Below, in pieces: positions 18,938 through 27,298 of a stretch of 64,000 bases of DNA. Every line of letters starts with the position of its first letter. Position 1 is the stretch's first letter. Under the pieces are notes generated by a model. It did not search any database and was not told where the DNA came from. It saw only the letters and a program-made list of their open reading frames with translations. A program made the translations under genes and the position numbers. Origin of the DNA: Maribacter sp. PR1 (lineage in GTDB: Bacteria; Bacteroidota; Bacteroidia; Flavobacteriales; Flavobacteriaceae); assembly GCF_028464145.1 (NCBI RefSeq), contig NZ_JAQPCG010000004.1, positions 372,001 to 436,000 of the forward strand, in the 5' to 3' direction.

Positions 18938-20207
18938 GGTTCTAAGAAGAATAGATTGGCTTTCGATTCTTATCTATTTGGCACTTGTTTTCATTGGGTG
19001 GATCAATATCTACTCCAGTACTTTTACCGAGGAACAGACTTCACTCTTAGATTTTGGGACCCGTTCTGGAAAGCAGCTATTCTTTATCATTGTCAGTTTC
19101 GTTACTATAATTATAATTCTTGCCTTAGAGGTAAATTTCTATGAACGCTTCGCAAGTCTATTCTATCTTATTTCCATGATTTCCCTTTTGGGACTTTTTA
19201 TATTTGGCAAAACAATTGCTGGGGCCACATCTTGGTATGATTTAGGCTTCTTTAACCTGCAACCTTCCGAGTTGGCAAAAGTGGCGACTGCATTGGCACT
19301 GGCCAAATATTTGAGTGATATACAAACAGACCTCCGGCGTAGAAAGGATCAATTATATGCCTTGTTAATCATTCTTATACCTGCAATTCTCATAGTTCCC
19401 CAACCAGACCCTGGAAGTGCCTTGGTTTTCTTTGCCTTGGTTTTTGTAATCTTCAGAGAGGGCTTGCCATTATATTACTTGGGAATCGGACTTACCTTGA
19501 TACTAATTTTTATAACGACGCTCATGTTCGGGACTATTTGGTTAGTCATAGGTCTTGTTTTGTTCATCATATTGTTCTTTCTCCTAAAAAGAAAATCTTT
19601 TAGGGTCCCAATAATTCCCTTGGTCATAGGTTCAATCGCCATTGTTCTATTTTCATTATCCGTGAACTTTGTTTTCAACAATGTTTTTGAGCAAAGGCAT
19701 AGGGACAGATTTAGCCTATGGTTACGTTTGGAAAAAGACCCAGCCAAATTGGAACAGATTCGAAAAACTATTGGTTACAATTCTTATCAATCTGAAAAAG
19801 CTATTGAATCTGGAGGTTTTTTTGGGAAAGGATTCCTTGAGGGTACCAGAACGAAAGGGGATTTTGTACCAGAACAGGATACGGATTATATTTTTACGAC
19901 TATTGGCGAAGAATGGGGTTTTATAGGTACGGCAACAGTAATCGTTCTTTTTTCCATTCTTTTTCTAAGATTGATTTTTCTTGCAGAACGACAGAAAAAC
20001 GATTTTGCAAGAATGTATGGTTATGGCGTAATCTCTATATTATTAATACACTATTTCATAAATATAGGTATGGTCATCGGTATTTTGCCAACCATTGGTA
20101 TTCCTCTTCCTTTTTTCAGTTATGGAGGCTCAGGATTACTTTTTTTCACTATTCTTCTTTTTGTATTCTTAAAATTGGACACCAATAGGCTAAAGGAAAG
20201 CTTTTAA
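18927..20207 (+). CDS. rodA: Peptidoglycan glycosyltransferase RodA
   Basis: SEDS-family polymerase that makes glycan strands with PBP2. About ten membrane helices are present. Family blocks include TIAGATSWYDLGFFNLQPSE near 105-123, PQPDPGSALVF near 157-167 and PLPFFSYGGSGLL near the end. The start is GTG at 18927, overlapping the previous gene by 11 bases; no ATG fits before the conserved RRIDW. Its stop overlaps by a few bases the stop of the convergent nuclease gene, with no terminator hairpin between them. Confidence 0.96.
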   Translation: MFGKVLRRIDWLSILIYLALVFIGWINIYSSTFTEEQTSLLDFGTRSGKQLFFIIVSFVTIIIILALEVNFYERFASLFYLISMISLLGLFIFGKTIAGATSWYDLGFFNLQPSELAKVATALALAKYLSDIQTDLRRRKDQLYALLIILIPAILIVPQPDPGSALVFFALVFVIFREGLPLYYLGIGLTLILIFITTLMFGTIWLVIGLVLFIILFFLLKRKSFRVPIIPLVIGSIAIVLFSLSVNFVFNNVFEQRHRDRFSLWLRLEKDPAKLEQIRKTIGYNSYQSEKAIESGGFFGKGFLEGTRTKGDFVPEQDTDYIFTTIGEEWGFIGTATVIVLFSILFLRLIFLAERQKNDFARMYGYGVISILLIHYFINIGMVIGILPTIGIPLPFFSYGGSGLLFFTILLFVFLKLDTNRLKESF

Positions 20208-21016
20208 AAACTCCAGTTTTCCAAATCAACCGTGCGTTCTAAACCTCTTTCAATTTTCTCATCGAGTTGCGGAAAAAAGTCGATACCGGTATATTTTTCT
20301 ATACTATCTATGGAAACGGCAAAGTTTTGAAAGGGAACACTTTGTTCCTTTCCGGGCAACAGAAATCCAATTATCCTAAGTTTCCCTTCATCCTTACGAG
20401 CAATAATCTTATAGAAATACGCTGGAACATCCACATCTTCATGCCCTATTTCCACCAAACCAGCCTCCAATACACCACCTGTAATAACATTGAGCCTTCC
20501 ATACCTTTTGGCCCATTGCCTCACATGAATTTCCAATCTATTCCAAATTCCAGAATTAAAACCCCTATCCTGCGGACTAATGTTGCTTGTGTAAAAAGTT
20601 TCATTATAAGCCTGCTCTGAAAATCTCCGATCCCCAGCAGGGCACAAATGTCCCCTATCATATCCAGAACCCCTGTAATTTCTCCAATCCGCGGATTTAG
20701 ACTTTACCCATGGATCTTCTATAAAGTAGGGTCTAGTTCGGTCATCATAGGTCAGGTGTTCCCTATCTAAAATATACGCTACCCATTCCGCTTGTTCAAA
20801 CGGTTCATTGTAGGATAACGAATAATAGGAATGGTGAACTATGTCGCCCGTTGTTGAGCTCGGGAGATATACTTCTGGAAAAGAGCTTATATCATTCCCT
20901 TCAACGCTTTTGGAATAGCTACTCGGTGTATAAAAGTTTTCAAAAATCCAAAAACCAACGATACATAGTACTATTAAAATGGAGTAAATAGTCTTATTTT
21001 TACTATATCTGGCCAT
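20204..21016 (-). CDS. DNA/RNA non-specific endonuclease, exported
   Basis: Beta-beta-alpha metal nuclease of the NucA/EndoG family. The catalytic DRGH is at residues 120-123, followed by PAGDRRFS and by NISPQDRGFNSGIWNRLE near 143-160, which supplies the Mg-binding Asn. An N-terminal hydrophobic segment at 10-26 acts as signal anchor, so the enzyme works in the periplasm or outside. A nutritional role, or degradation of incoming DNA, is likely. No immunity-protein gene is adjacent, so a toxin role is not indicated. It ends inside the last bases of rodA. Confidence 0.9.
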   Translation of the reverse strand: MARYSKNKTIYSILIVLCIVGFWIFENFYTPSSYSKSVEGNDISSFPEVYLPSSTTGDIVHHSYYSLSYNEPFEQAEWVAYILDREHLTYDDRTRPYFIEDPWVKSKSADWRNYRGSGYDRGHLCPAGDRRFSEQAYNETFYTSNISPQDRGFNSGIWNRLEIHVRQWAKRYGRLNVITGGVLEAGLVEIGHEDVDVPAYFYKIIARKDEGKLRIIGFLLPGKEQSVPFQNFAVSIDSIEKYTGIDFFPQLDEKIERGLERTVDLENWSF

Positions 21017-21106
21017 CTCTCAAAGTTAGTTGAATTTTGTAAGATTTTAATAAATCGACCGACTTATGGCATAGATCAAAACACAATAAAAAAGAAACGA
21101 AAATAT

Positions 21107-21568
21107 ATGGCTTTAACTTGGAAAGATGTTATCCATTACTCAGTAAACGGAAACCCTATTCCTGAAAAAAGGGTGGAAAAAACCGAGGAAGAATGGAAGA
21201 AAACATTAACACCTGAACAGTATAGAATTACCAGGGAAAAAGGAACCGAGGCTCCACATACTGGAGCATTATGTAGTGTACATGACGCTGGAAAATATGA
21301 ATGTGTTTGTTGCGGAACCCCTTTGTTCGATTCAAGCATAAAATTTGAATCTGGTACCGGCTGGCCAAGTTTTACGCAACCAATAAAAGATAACACAATC
21401 AAATATATAAAGGATTCCTCATTTGGAATGATTCGGGTAGAGGTGCAGTGCAATACTTGCGATGCCCATTTAGGACATGTCTTCCCCGATGGTCCACCCC
21501 CCAGCGGATTACGTTACTGTATCAATTCTGAATCTATGAGAATGATAAAGGAGAAAACAAATGAATAA
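21107..21568 (+). CDS. msrB: Peptide-methionine (R)-S-oxide reductase
   Basis: Repairs the R-epimer of methionine sulfoxide in proteins. Two zinc-binding CxxC pairs are present (Cys66/Cys69 and Cys115/Cys118), with the catalytic Cys138 in LRYCINSESM. TGWPSF at 84-89 is the usual substrate-site block. No signal peptide is seen, so it is cytosolic. Its last 8 bases overlap msrA, so the two epimer-specific enzymes are coupled instead of fused as in some bacteria. Confidence 0.97.
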   Translation: MALTWKDVIHYSVNGNPIPEKRVEKTEEEWKKTLTPEQYRITREKGTEAPHTGALCSVHDAGKYECVCCGTPLFDSSIKFESGTGWPSFTQPIKDNTIKYIKDSSFGMIRVEVQCNTCDAHLGHVFPDGPPPSGLRYCINSESMRMIKEKTNE

Positions 21569-22100
21569 ACCAAAATTAGAAACTATAACCTTAGGAGGTG
21601 GCTGTTTTTGGTGCACCGAAGCAGTATTTCAGGAACTCAAAGGGGTAACCTCTGTAGTTTCAGGCTATACGGGCGGCTCGGCTCCCGGTAAACCAACTTA
21701 TAGGGAAATATGTTCCGGACTCACAGGTCATGCAGAAGTTGTACAGGTGACTTTTGATATGGCTGTAATTACGTTATACGAAATATTGCAAATTTTCATG
21801 ACCACTCATGATCCTACAACCTTAAATAGACAAGGAGCTGATGTTGGTACTCAGTACCGATCTGTTATTTACTATAAAAATGAGGTTCAAAAAGAAATAG
21901 CGAAAAATGTGCTGAATGACATTACGCCCCTTTATAAAGCGCCGATAACTACTGAACTGAGTCCGTTGGGTGTTTTCTATGAAGCGGAGGAAGACCATCA
22001 AGATTATTACAAAAACAATAAAAGTCAAGGCTATTGTCAAGTGGTTATCAATCCCAAACTGGCAAAGTTGAGAAAACTATACGCGGAAAAGGTAAAATAA
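21561..22100 (+). CDS. msrA: Peptide-methionine (S)-S-oxide reductase
   Basis: Repairs the S-epimer of methionine sulfoxide. The active-site motif GCFWC is at 14-18, with nucleophile Cys15. GYTGG, YREICSGLTGHAEVVQV and the DPTTLNRQGADVGTQYRS block follow as in all MsrA. The C-terminal GYCQVVINPKLAKLR supplies the resolving Cys. It is cytosolic and 179 residues long, a normal size. It is translated together with msrB and ends at a bidirectional terminator shared with the protease gene. Confidence 0.98.
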   Translation: MNKPKLETITLGGGCFWCTEAVFQELKGVTSVVSGYTGGSAPGKPTYREICSGLTGHAEVVQVTFDMAVITLYEILQIFMTTHDPTTLNRQGADVGTQYRSVIYYKNEVQKEIAKNVLNDITPLYKAPITTELSPLGVFYEAEEDHQDYYKNNKSQGYCQVVINPKLAKLRKLYAEKVK

Positions 22101-22130
22101 AAAAGCCCCTTTAAATAAAGGGGCTTTTTT
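22101..22130. terminator. Bidirectional terminator between msrA and the protease gene
   Basis: AAAAGCCCCTTTA (22101-22113) pairs with TAAAGGGGCTTTT (22116-22128) with a 2-base loop, flanked by A and T tracts on both sides. It serves both convergent genes. Confidence 0.92.
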
Positions 22131-22143
22131 ATTAATTTACAAA

Positions 22144-24288
22144 CTAGTTCTTTACACTGCTCGCTAATTTTATGTTTTTTAGATTATTCATTTTTAAATC
22201 CTCTAGGACATTAACCGCTTCTTCCACGTAAACATCTTTAGCAAGATTTTTATGCCAACGATCTCTCTTTTCCCTTAACACAGAATCTTGAGTAAATAAT
22301 TCTTGTTCATATTTCAATGATTCAAAGGTCAATTTGGAATCGTAATTTGAAAGATTTTTAAAATAGTCCGATTGTTCCTTGTCCTTATCTTTTTCTTCTT
22401 TGTAAGTAACATAATTAAGGGAAATTTCAGTTTCGTCTTGCTCAGATTTCAACCATTTTGCATTTTCCTCTATTAGTTTAATTTGGGAATTACTTGCCAT
22501 TCTCTTCTTACTCTTTTCAACGGTTCTATCATAATCCAAGTAACCATCCCATGGTTCATAATCAGCCGGTGTAATCTTATCCCATTTTAATGGATTGGAT
22601 TGGTCTCGCTCTCCAAGATCTATATAACTATATCTATCTGGTACGACTACATCACTTTTTACACCTTCTAACTGTGTGGATCCACCATTAATCCTATAAA
22701 ATTTCTGTGTAGTTAATTTTATGGCGCCTAAATCACCATGTTCATTACTGCGTACGATATTGGATAATGGGATTACATTTTGAACAGTACCCTTACCAAA
22801 TGTTTGCTTACTTCCGATTACAATGGCTCTTTTATAATCCTGCATCGCTGCTGCCAAAATTTCAGAAGCCGATGCTGAAAGTTCGTTTACAAGAATCACT
22901 AATGGTCCATCCCACTGAATTCTTTCATCCTTATCATCATAAACATCCTTTTCTTTATTACCAGACCTTACTTGAACAATAGGACCATCTTTAATAAAAA
23001 GACCTGCCATTTCTACCACCGTCTTTAAAGATCCGCCTCCATTGTCCCTTAAGTCCAAAATAAGACCTTCTATTCCTTCTCCTTTTAAACGCTCAACTTC
23101 TTGAGCAACATCAGTTGCAGCATTTCTTTCATTATAGTCTTCAAAATCAACATAAAATTTAGGAAGATTGATAATTCCAAACTTTTCGTCTCCTTTAATG
23201 ATATTGGCGGATTTGGCATAGGATTCCTCTAACTCCACTACATCCCTTGTCAATGATATCTCCTCTAGGGAACCATCTACCTTTCTAACCGTTAAGTTTA
23301 CCACAGTTCCTTGAGGACCCTTTATTAATTTAATGGCATCGTCCAAACGCATACCAACAATATTGATGGGTTCTTCATCATTTTGACCTACTTTCAAAAT
23401 TTGATCACCAACTTCCAAACGCTGGTCTCTCCATACAGGCCCACCTGAAATAATTTCTACAATTTTTGCCCCTTCAGGTTTTTTCTGAAGTCTGGCGCCT
23501 ATACCCTCAAACTTACCGGACATATTCATGTCGAACTTTTCCTTTTCATCAGGAGCAAAGTAAAAAGTATGTGGATCAAATTCATCCACTATGGTATTGA
23601 TATATTGTACAAACCAATCCTTACGATCCAAATCATCTACAAAATCAAAAAACTCGTCTAAAGTAGATTCCGTTGATTCCCTTGCTTCTATCTCCGCTTC
23701 TTCGGGTGTATGTGCAGCATGATCATGATCATCAGTAATAGCATCGTCCATAGCCTTCTCAGCATGAGAAATTTTAGAATCATAAGTTCCTAAAGTAGCA
23801 TATTTCAGTTGCTTTCTCCAACGTTCCGACAACTCATTCTTATTTGAAGCGAAAGGCTCCTCTTCGTACTTTATGCTTATACTTTCGTTCTCCGTGTAAT
23901 CAAATGGTTTTTGCAAAACCTCCTTGTAAATCTCTTTAGCATCCCCCATTCTTTGCATTAACCTATCATAAACCAAATTGAAAAAGGATATATCCGTATT
24001 CTTTATTTGATCGTCTATTTGAAATTTGTACTGTTCAAAATCCGCGATATCAGATGCTAAAAAATATCGTTTTGTTGGATCTAGCACATCAATAAAATCT
24101 TCAAAAACACTAACAGAAAAATCATCGTCAATGTCTTTGGGCTCATAATGACCCTTCTCCAAGACATAGGTTATTAAATCCAACAACAATTTATCCTTGT
24201 CATCATTGTCAAAAGACTTATTGGTGAAACTACAGGAGGCAACTGCAACCAGCAACACCGTTAAAACGTAGGCTAAATTTCTTTTCAT
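22144..24288 (-). CDS. prc: Tail-specific carboxy-terminal processing protease (Prc/Tsp type)
   Basis: S41 peptidase that trims or degrades periplasmic proteins from the C-terminus. I start it at 24288 because MKRNLAYVLTVLLVAVASC is a clear lipoprotein signal; the frame is open nine codons further upstream (24315). A PDZ domain lies at about 240-330 (GIGARL, VWRDQRLEVGDQILKVG). The catalytic core has NGGGSL, ELSASASEILAAAMQDY with the Ser, and KQTFGKGTVQ with the Lys. A DUF3340-type tail closes the protein. A His-rich acidic insert (DDHDHAAH, near residue 190) lies in the N-terminal helical region. Confidence 0.94.
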   Translation of the reverse strand: MKRNLAYVLTVLLVAVASCSFTNKSFDNDDKDKLLLDLITYVLEKGHYEPKDIDDDFSVSVFEDFIDVLDPTKRYFLASDIADFEQYKFQIDDQIKNTDISFFNLVYDRLMQRMGDAKEIYKEVLQKPFDYTENESISIKYEEEPFASNKNELSERWRKQLKYATLGTYDSKISHAEKAMDDAITDDHDHAAHTPEEAEIEARESTESTLDEFFDFVDDLDRKDWFVQYINTIVDEFDPHTFYFAPDEKEKFDMNMSGKFEGIGARLQKKPEGAKIVEIISGGPVWRDQRLEVGDQILKVGQNDEEPINIVGMRLDDAIKLIKGPQGTVVNLTVRKVDGSLEEISLTRDVVELEESYAKSANIIKGDEKFGIINLPKFYVDFEDYNERNAATDVAQEVERLKGEGIEGLILDLRDNGGGSLKTVVEMAGLFIKDGPIVQVRSGNKEKDVYDDKDERIQWDGPLVILVNELSASASEILAAAMQDYKRAIVIGSKQTFGKGTVQNVIPLSNIVRSNEHGDLGAIKLTTQKFYRINGGSTQLEGVKSDVVVPDRYSYIDLGERDQSNPLKWDKITPADYEPWDGYLDYDRTVEKSKKRMASNSQIKLIEENAKWLKSEQDETEISLNYVTYKEEKDKDKEQSDYFKNLSNYDSKLTFESLKYEQELFTQDSVLREKRDRWHKNLAKDVYVEEAVNVLEDLKMNNLKNIKLASSVKN

Positions 24289-24477
24289 AAATATATTTTT
24301 AAATCTATTTTTCAAAACCTTTGAATTTGAGGATTATATAAACGACATCTACGTCGAAATCCCCTAAGATAAAGAAAAAACCATGCCAATTAAGAGACGG
24401 AGAATTAATTTTTTGTTAAACGGCCTCCTCGACAAATCCTATTTAAAAACGTATTTTTACTCCAGAAAGTATACAGT

Positions 24478-25254
24478 ATGGGAAAACCTTTGATATTGGT
24501 CACCAACGATGATGGAATTACCGCTCCGGGGCTCCGCGCATTGGTCTCCTATATGAAGGAAATCGGTGATGTAGTTGTCGTTGCTCCGGACAGTCCTCAA
24601 TCCGGTATGGGGCATGCCATTACCTTGGACAGCACCTTGTATTCCAAAAAAATGCAAGTAGACCTAAGTCATACCGGTACCGAAGAATATAGCTGTAGCG
24701 GTACGCCTGCGGATTGTGTAAAATTAGGATTGCAAGAGTTATTGGAAAGAAAGCCGGATATCTGTGTCAGTGGTATCAATCATGGATCAAACTCCTCTAT
24801 TAATGTGATATATTCCGGTACTATGAGTGCCGCCATAGAAGCAGGTATCGAAGGAGTTCCTGCCATAGGTTTTTCACTGTGCGATTATAACTGGGAAGCT
24901 GATTTCTCACCCGCTGAAAATTTTATAAAAAATATAGTAAGGGAGGCGCTACAGTGTGGAATTCCAAAAGGAGTGGTGTTGAATGTAAACATCCCCAAAC
25001 TTCCTCAGCAAGAGTTAAAAGGCATAAAAGTTTGCAGGCAGGCTAAAGCCAATTGGAAGGAAAAATTTGATAAGCGTACCAATCCCATGGGTAAAGATTA
25101 TTATTGGCTTACCGGTGAATTTGAGCTTCTCGATAAAGGAGAGGATACAGATGAATGGGCCTTGGCAAACGGATACATTTCCATAGTACCTACCCAATTT
25201 GATCTAACCGCCCATCATGCTATTCAGGATATAAATAATTGGAACTTAAAATGA
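24478..25254 (+). CDS. surE: 5'/3'-nucleotidase SurE
   Basis: Survival-protein E family phosphatase that hydrolyses nucleoside monophosphates and needs a divalent metal. The metal site is seen in LVTNDDGITAPGL near 5-17 (Asp9, Asp10), with VVAPDSPQSGM and SGTPADCVKLG following. INHGSNSSINVIYSGTM gives the distal metal Asn. Length 258 is typical. Its stop codon overlaps the start of the next gene (ATGA at 25251). Confidence 0.96.
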   Translation: MGKPLILVTNDDGITAPGLRALVSYMKEIGDVVVVAPDSPQSGMGHAITLDSTLYSKKMQVDLSHTGTEEYSCSGTPADCVKLGLQELLERKPDICVSGINHGSNSSINVIYSGTMSAAIEAGIEGVPAIGFSLCDYNWEADFSPAENFIKNIVREALQCGIPKGVVLNVNIPKLPQQELKGIKVCRQAKANWKEKFDKRTNPMGKDYYWLTGEFELLDKGEDTDEWALANGYISIVPTQFDLTAHHAIQDINNWNLK

Positions 25255-25535
25255 ATATTAAAAAAGAACTTTTAATTGGATTTTTGGTGGGTGTAATAGC
25301 CAATACCATTGGAACTCTGGCCTACATTATTTTATTTTCCGACCTAAGTATCCTTGAAACCTATAACGCTGCCGTTGCACAAGGTCATGTTGGTAGCTTA
25401 TTAGCTTTGGGTGCTGTTCTAAATCTAATTGCATTTTTCGGTTTTTTAAGGATCAAAAGGGACAACCGGGCCAAAGGTGTTCTAATTGCCACTATTTTGA
25501 CAGCTTTTGTAATTCTTTACTACAAAGTCTTTTAA
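25251..25535 (+). CDS. Small membrane protein of unknown function coupled to surE and lpxB
   Basis: 94 residues with three predicted membrane helices at about 7-29, 45-65 and 74-93, and a basic loop (RIKRDNRAKG) before the last. I use the ATG at 25251, which overlaps the surE stop, rather than the in-frame TTG four codons upstream. One base separates it from lpxB. No motif is recognised. The tight coupling suggests a link to nucleotide or lipid A metabolism, but that is only positional. Confidence 0.85.
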   Translation: MNIKKELLIGFLVGVIANTIGTLAYIILFSDLSILETYNAAVAQGHVGSLLALGAVLNLIAFFGFLRIKRDNRAKGVLIATILTAFVILYYKVF

Positions 25536-25536
25536 A

Positions 25537-26655
25537 ATGAAATATTACATTATTGCAGGCGAGGCTTCAGGGGACCTCCATGGCTCTAACCTGATTAAGG
25601 CCCTGAAGATTGAAGACCAAGAAGCTAAAATCCGTTCTTGGGGAGGGGATTTAATGGAACAAGCCGGTGCAGAACTTGTAAAGCACTATAAAGAAATGGC
25701 ATTCATGGGTTTTCTGGAAGTGATAATGAACTTAAACACCATTTTTAAAAATATTGATTTTTGCAAGAAGGATATTGAAAGTTATAATCCAGACATTATA
25801 GTTTTTATAGATTATTCTGGTTTTAATTTAAGAATTGCCAAATGGGCCAAGGAAAATGGATATAAAACCAATTATTATATCTCACCCCAAATATGGGCAT
25901 CCCGTGAAAGTAGGATTGAGAAAATTAAAAGAGATATAGATGCCATGCATGTAATTCTTCCTTTCGAAAAGGATTTTTATGAAGGCAAACACAACTACCC
26001 AGTAAACTTCGTAGGTCACCCTCTAATCGATGCTATCTCAAAAAGGGAAGAAGTGAACGTACACAAATTTAGGGCCTCATTCGATATTGATTTACAAAAA
26101 CCTATCATTGCCCTATTGCCTGGAAGTAGGAAACAGGAAGTGGAAAAAATGCTTTCCGTAATGCTTTCCGTGACCAAAGACTTTCCCGAATATGAATTTG
26201 TAATAGCAGGGGCTCCAAGTTTGGACTCAGCATTCTACCGGCCTTTTCTGAAAGGTGAAAATATAAAAGTGGTCCAGAACAAAACCTACGACCTGCTCTC
26301 TATATCAACAGCTGCCTTGGTTACCAGTGGAACCGCAACGCTTGAAACTGCACTATTCGGTGTTCCCCAAGTGGTTTGTTATAAGGCCAATTGGATTTCT
26401 TATCAAATAGCAAAAAGAATAATTACACTGGAATATATTTCTTTGGTAAACTTAATTATGGATAAGGAAGTGGTAAAGGAACTAATCCAAAACGACTTGA
26501 GCACGGCCCAGCTTAAAAAAGAATTGGCTGCAATATTAACGGGCGAAAGAAGGACTGAAATATTAAACAATTACTCGGCTTTAAAAATAAAATTAGGAGG
26601 TGAAGGCGCAAGCCAAAAAGCTGCAAAATATATAATAGAAAATGCCAAATCGTAG
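25537..26655 (+). CDS. lpxB: Lipid-A-disaccharide synthase
   Basis: GT19 enzyme that joins lipid X and UDP-2,3-diacylglucosamine to the beta-1,6 disaccharide of lipid A, at the inner membrane. The N-terminal IAGEASGDLHGSNL block is diagnostic, followed by YISPQIWASRESRI, FVGHPLID, LLPGSRKQEV and TSGTATLETAL in the donor site. 372 residues is a normal length. Together with lptE (5751) and lptC (39188) it shows a complete outer-membrane LPS lineage. Confidence 0.97.
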   Translation: MKYYIIAGEASGDLHGSNLIKALKIEDQEAKIRSWGGDLMEQAGAELVKHYKEMAFMGFLEVIMNLNTIFKNIDFCKKDIESYNPDIIVFIDYSGFNLRIAKWAKENGYKTNYYISPQIWASRESRIEKIKRDIDAMHVILPFEKDFYEGKHNYPVNFVGHPLIDAISKREEVNVHKFRASFDIDLQKPIIALLPGSRKQEVEKMLSVMLSVTKDFPEYEFVIAGAPSLDSAFYRPFLKGENIKVVQNKTYDLLSISTAALVTSGTATLETALFGVPQVVCYKANWISYQIAKRIITLEYISLVNLIMDKEVVKELIQNDLSTAQLKKELAAILTGERRTEILNNYSALKIKLGGEGASQKAAKYIIENAKS

Positions 26656-26724
26656 TATAAATCAGTCTATTATAAAATAATTCTATAATTTTGATGTTCA
26701 AGTAAAAGATACTACTTGGAATCC

Positions 26725-27297
26725 ATGCGCAACATATCCTTTATTTTACTTTTGGTTTTGGTGGCAAGTTGTGGTAGTCAAAAAAACTCTAGGTCTACAA
26801 AAAATCGCACCGTTTCCGTAGCTGCAGCAGATGAAGCTCGAAAAGGAAACAATAGCGATTCACCGAAAGTACACCCTGAATCTATTGGCGAAGAAACACC
26901 CAACAGATTCGACTCCAAAGCAGACTATATCATAAATACGGCATTGACATTTTCAGGTGTACATTATAAATATGGAGGTACATCTCGAAAAGGAATGGAT
27001 TGCTCCGGACTATTGTATGTTTCGTTTGCCGAACATGACATTAACCTGCCCAGAACCTCTATTCGAATGGCGGAAAGGGGTAAAAAAATTCGTGTTAGGG
27101 ATGTGGCCAAAGGTGATTTATTATTTTTTAAAACCAGTAAAGGCTCAAAACGTATCAACCATGTGGGTATGGTTGTCAAGGTAGAAAAGGACGAAATTAA
27201 ATTTATCCATGCTTCAACATCCAGAGGCGTTACCGTATCCTCCTTAAGAGAAGGTTTCTGGAACCATGCCTTTGTAAAAGCTACCAGAATACTCTAA
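26725..27297 (+). CDS. NlpC/P60 family peptidoglycan hydrolase, lipoprotein
   Basis: C40 cysteine peptidase, expected to cut peptide stems of peptidoglycan. I use ATG at 26725, giving MRNISFILLLVLVASCG with the lipid Cys at residue 16; an in-frame TTG three codons earlier is less likely. The catalytic triad is visible: Cys93 in MDCSGLLY, the His of NHVGMVVK, and the polar third residue in FIHAST. A Ser/Lys-rich linker precedes the domain. Its stop lies 1 bp before the comEC start, so the two are probably cotranscribed. Confidence 0.93.
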   Translation: MRNISFILLLVLVASCGSQKNSRSTKNRTVSVAAADEARKGNNSDSPKVHPESIGEETPNRFDSKADYIINTALTFSGVHYKYGGTSRKGMDCSGLLYVSFAEHDINLPRTSIRMAERGKKIRVRDVAKGDLLFFKTSKGSKRINHVGMVVKVEKDEIKFIHASTSRGVTVSSLREGFWNHAFVKATRIL

Positions 27298-27298
27298 C

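Noticed and set aside
20204..21016. Secreted toxin with immunity partner
   Set aside because: The nuclease has a plain signal anchor, no toxin-delivery domain and no small immunity gene next to it.
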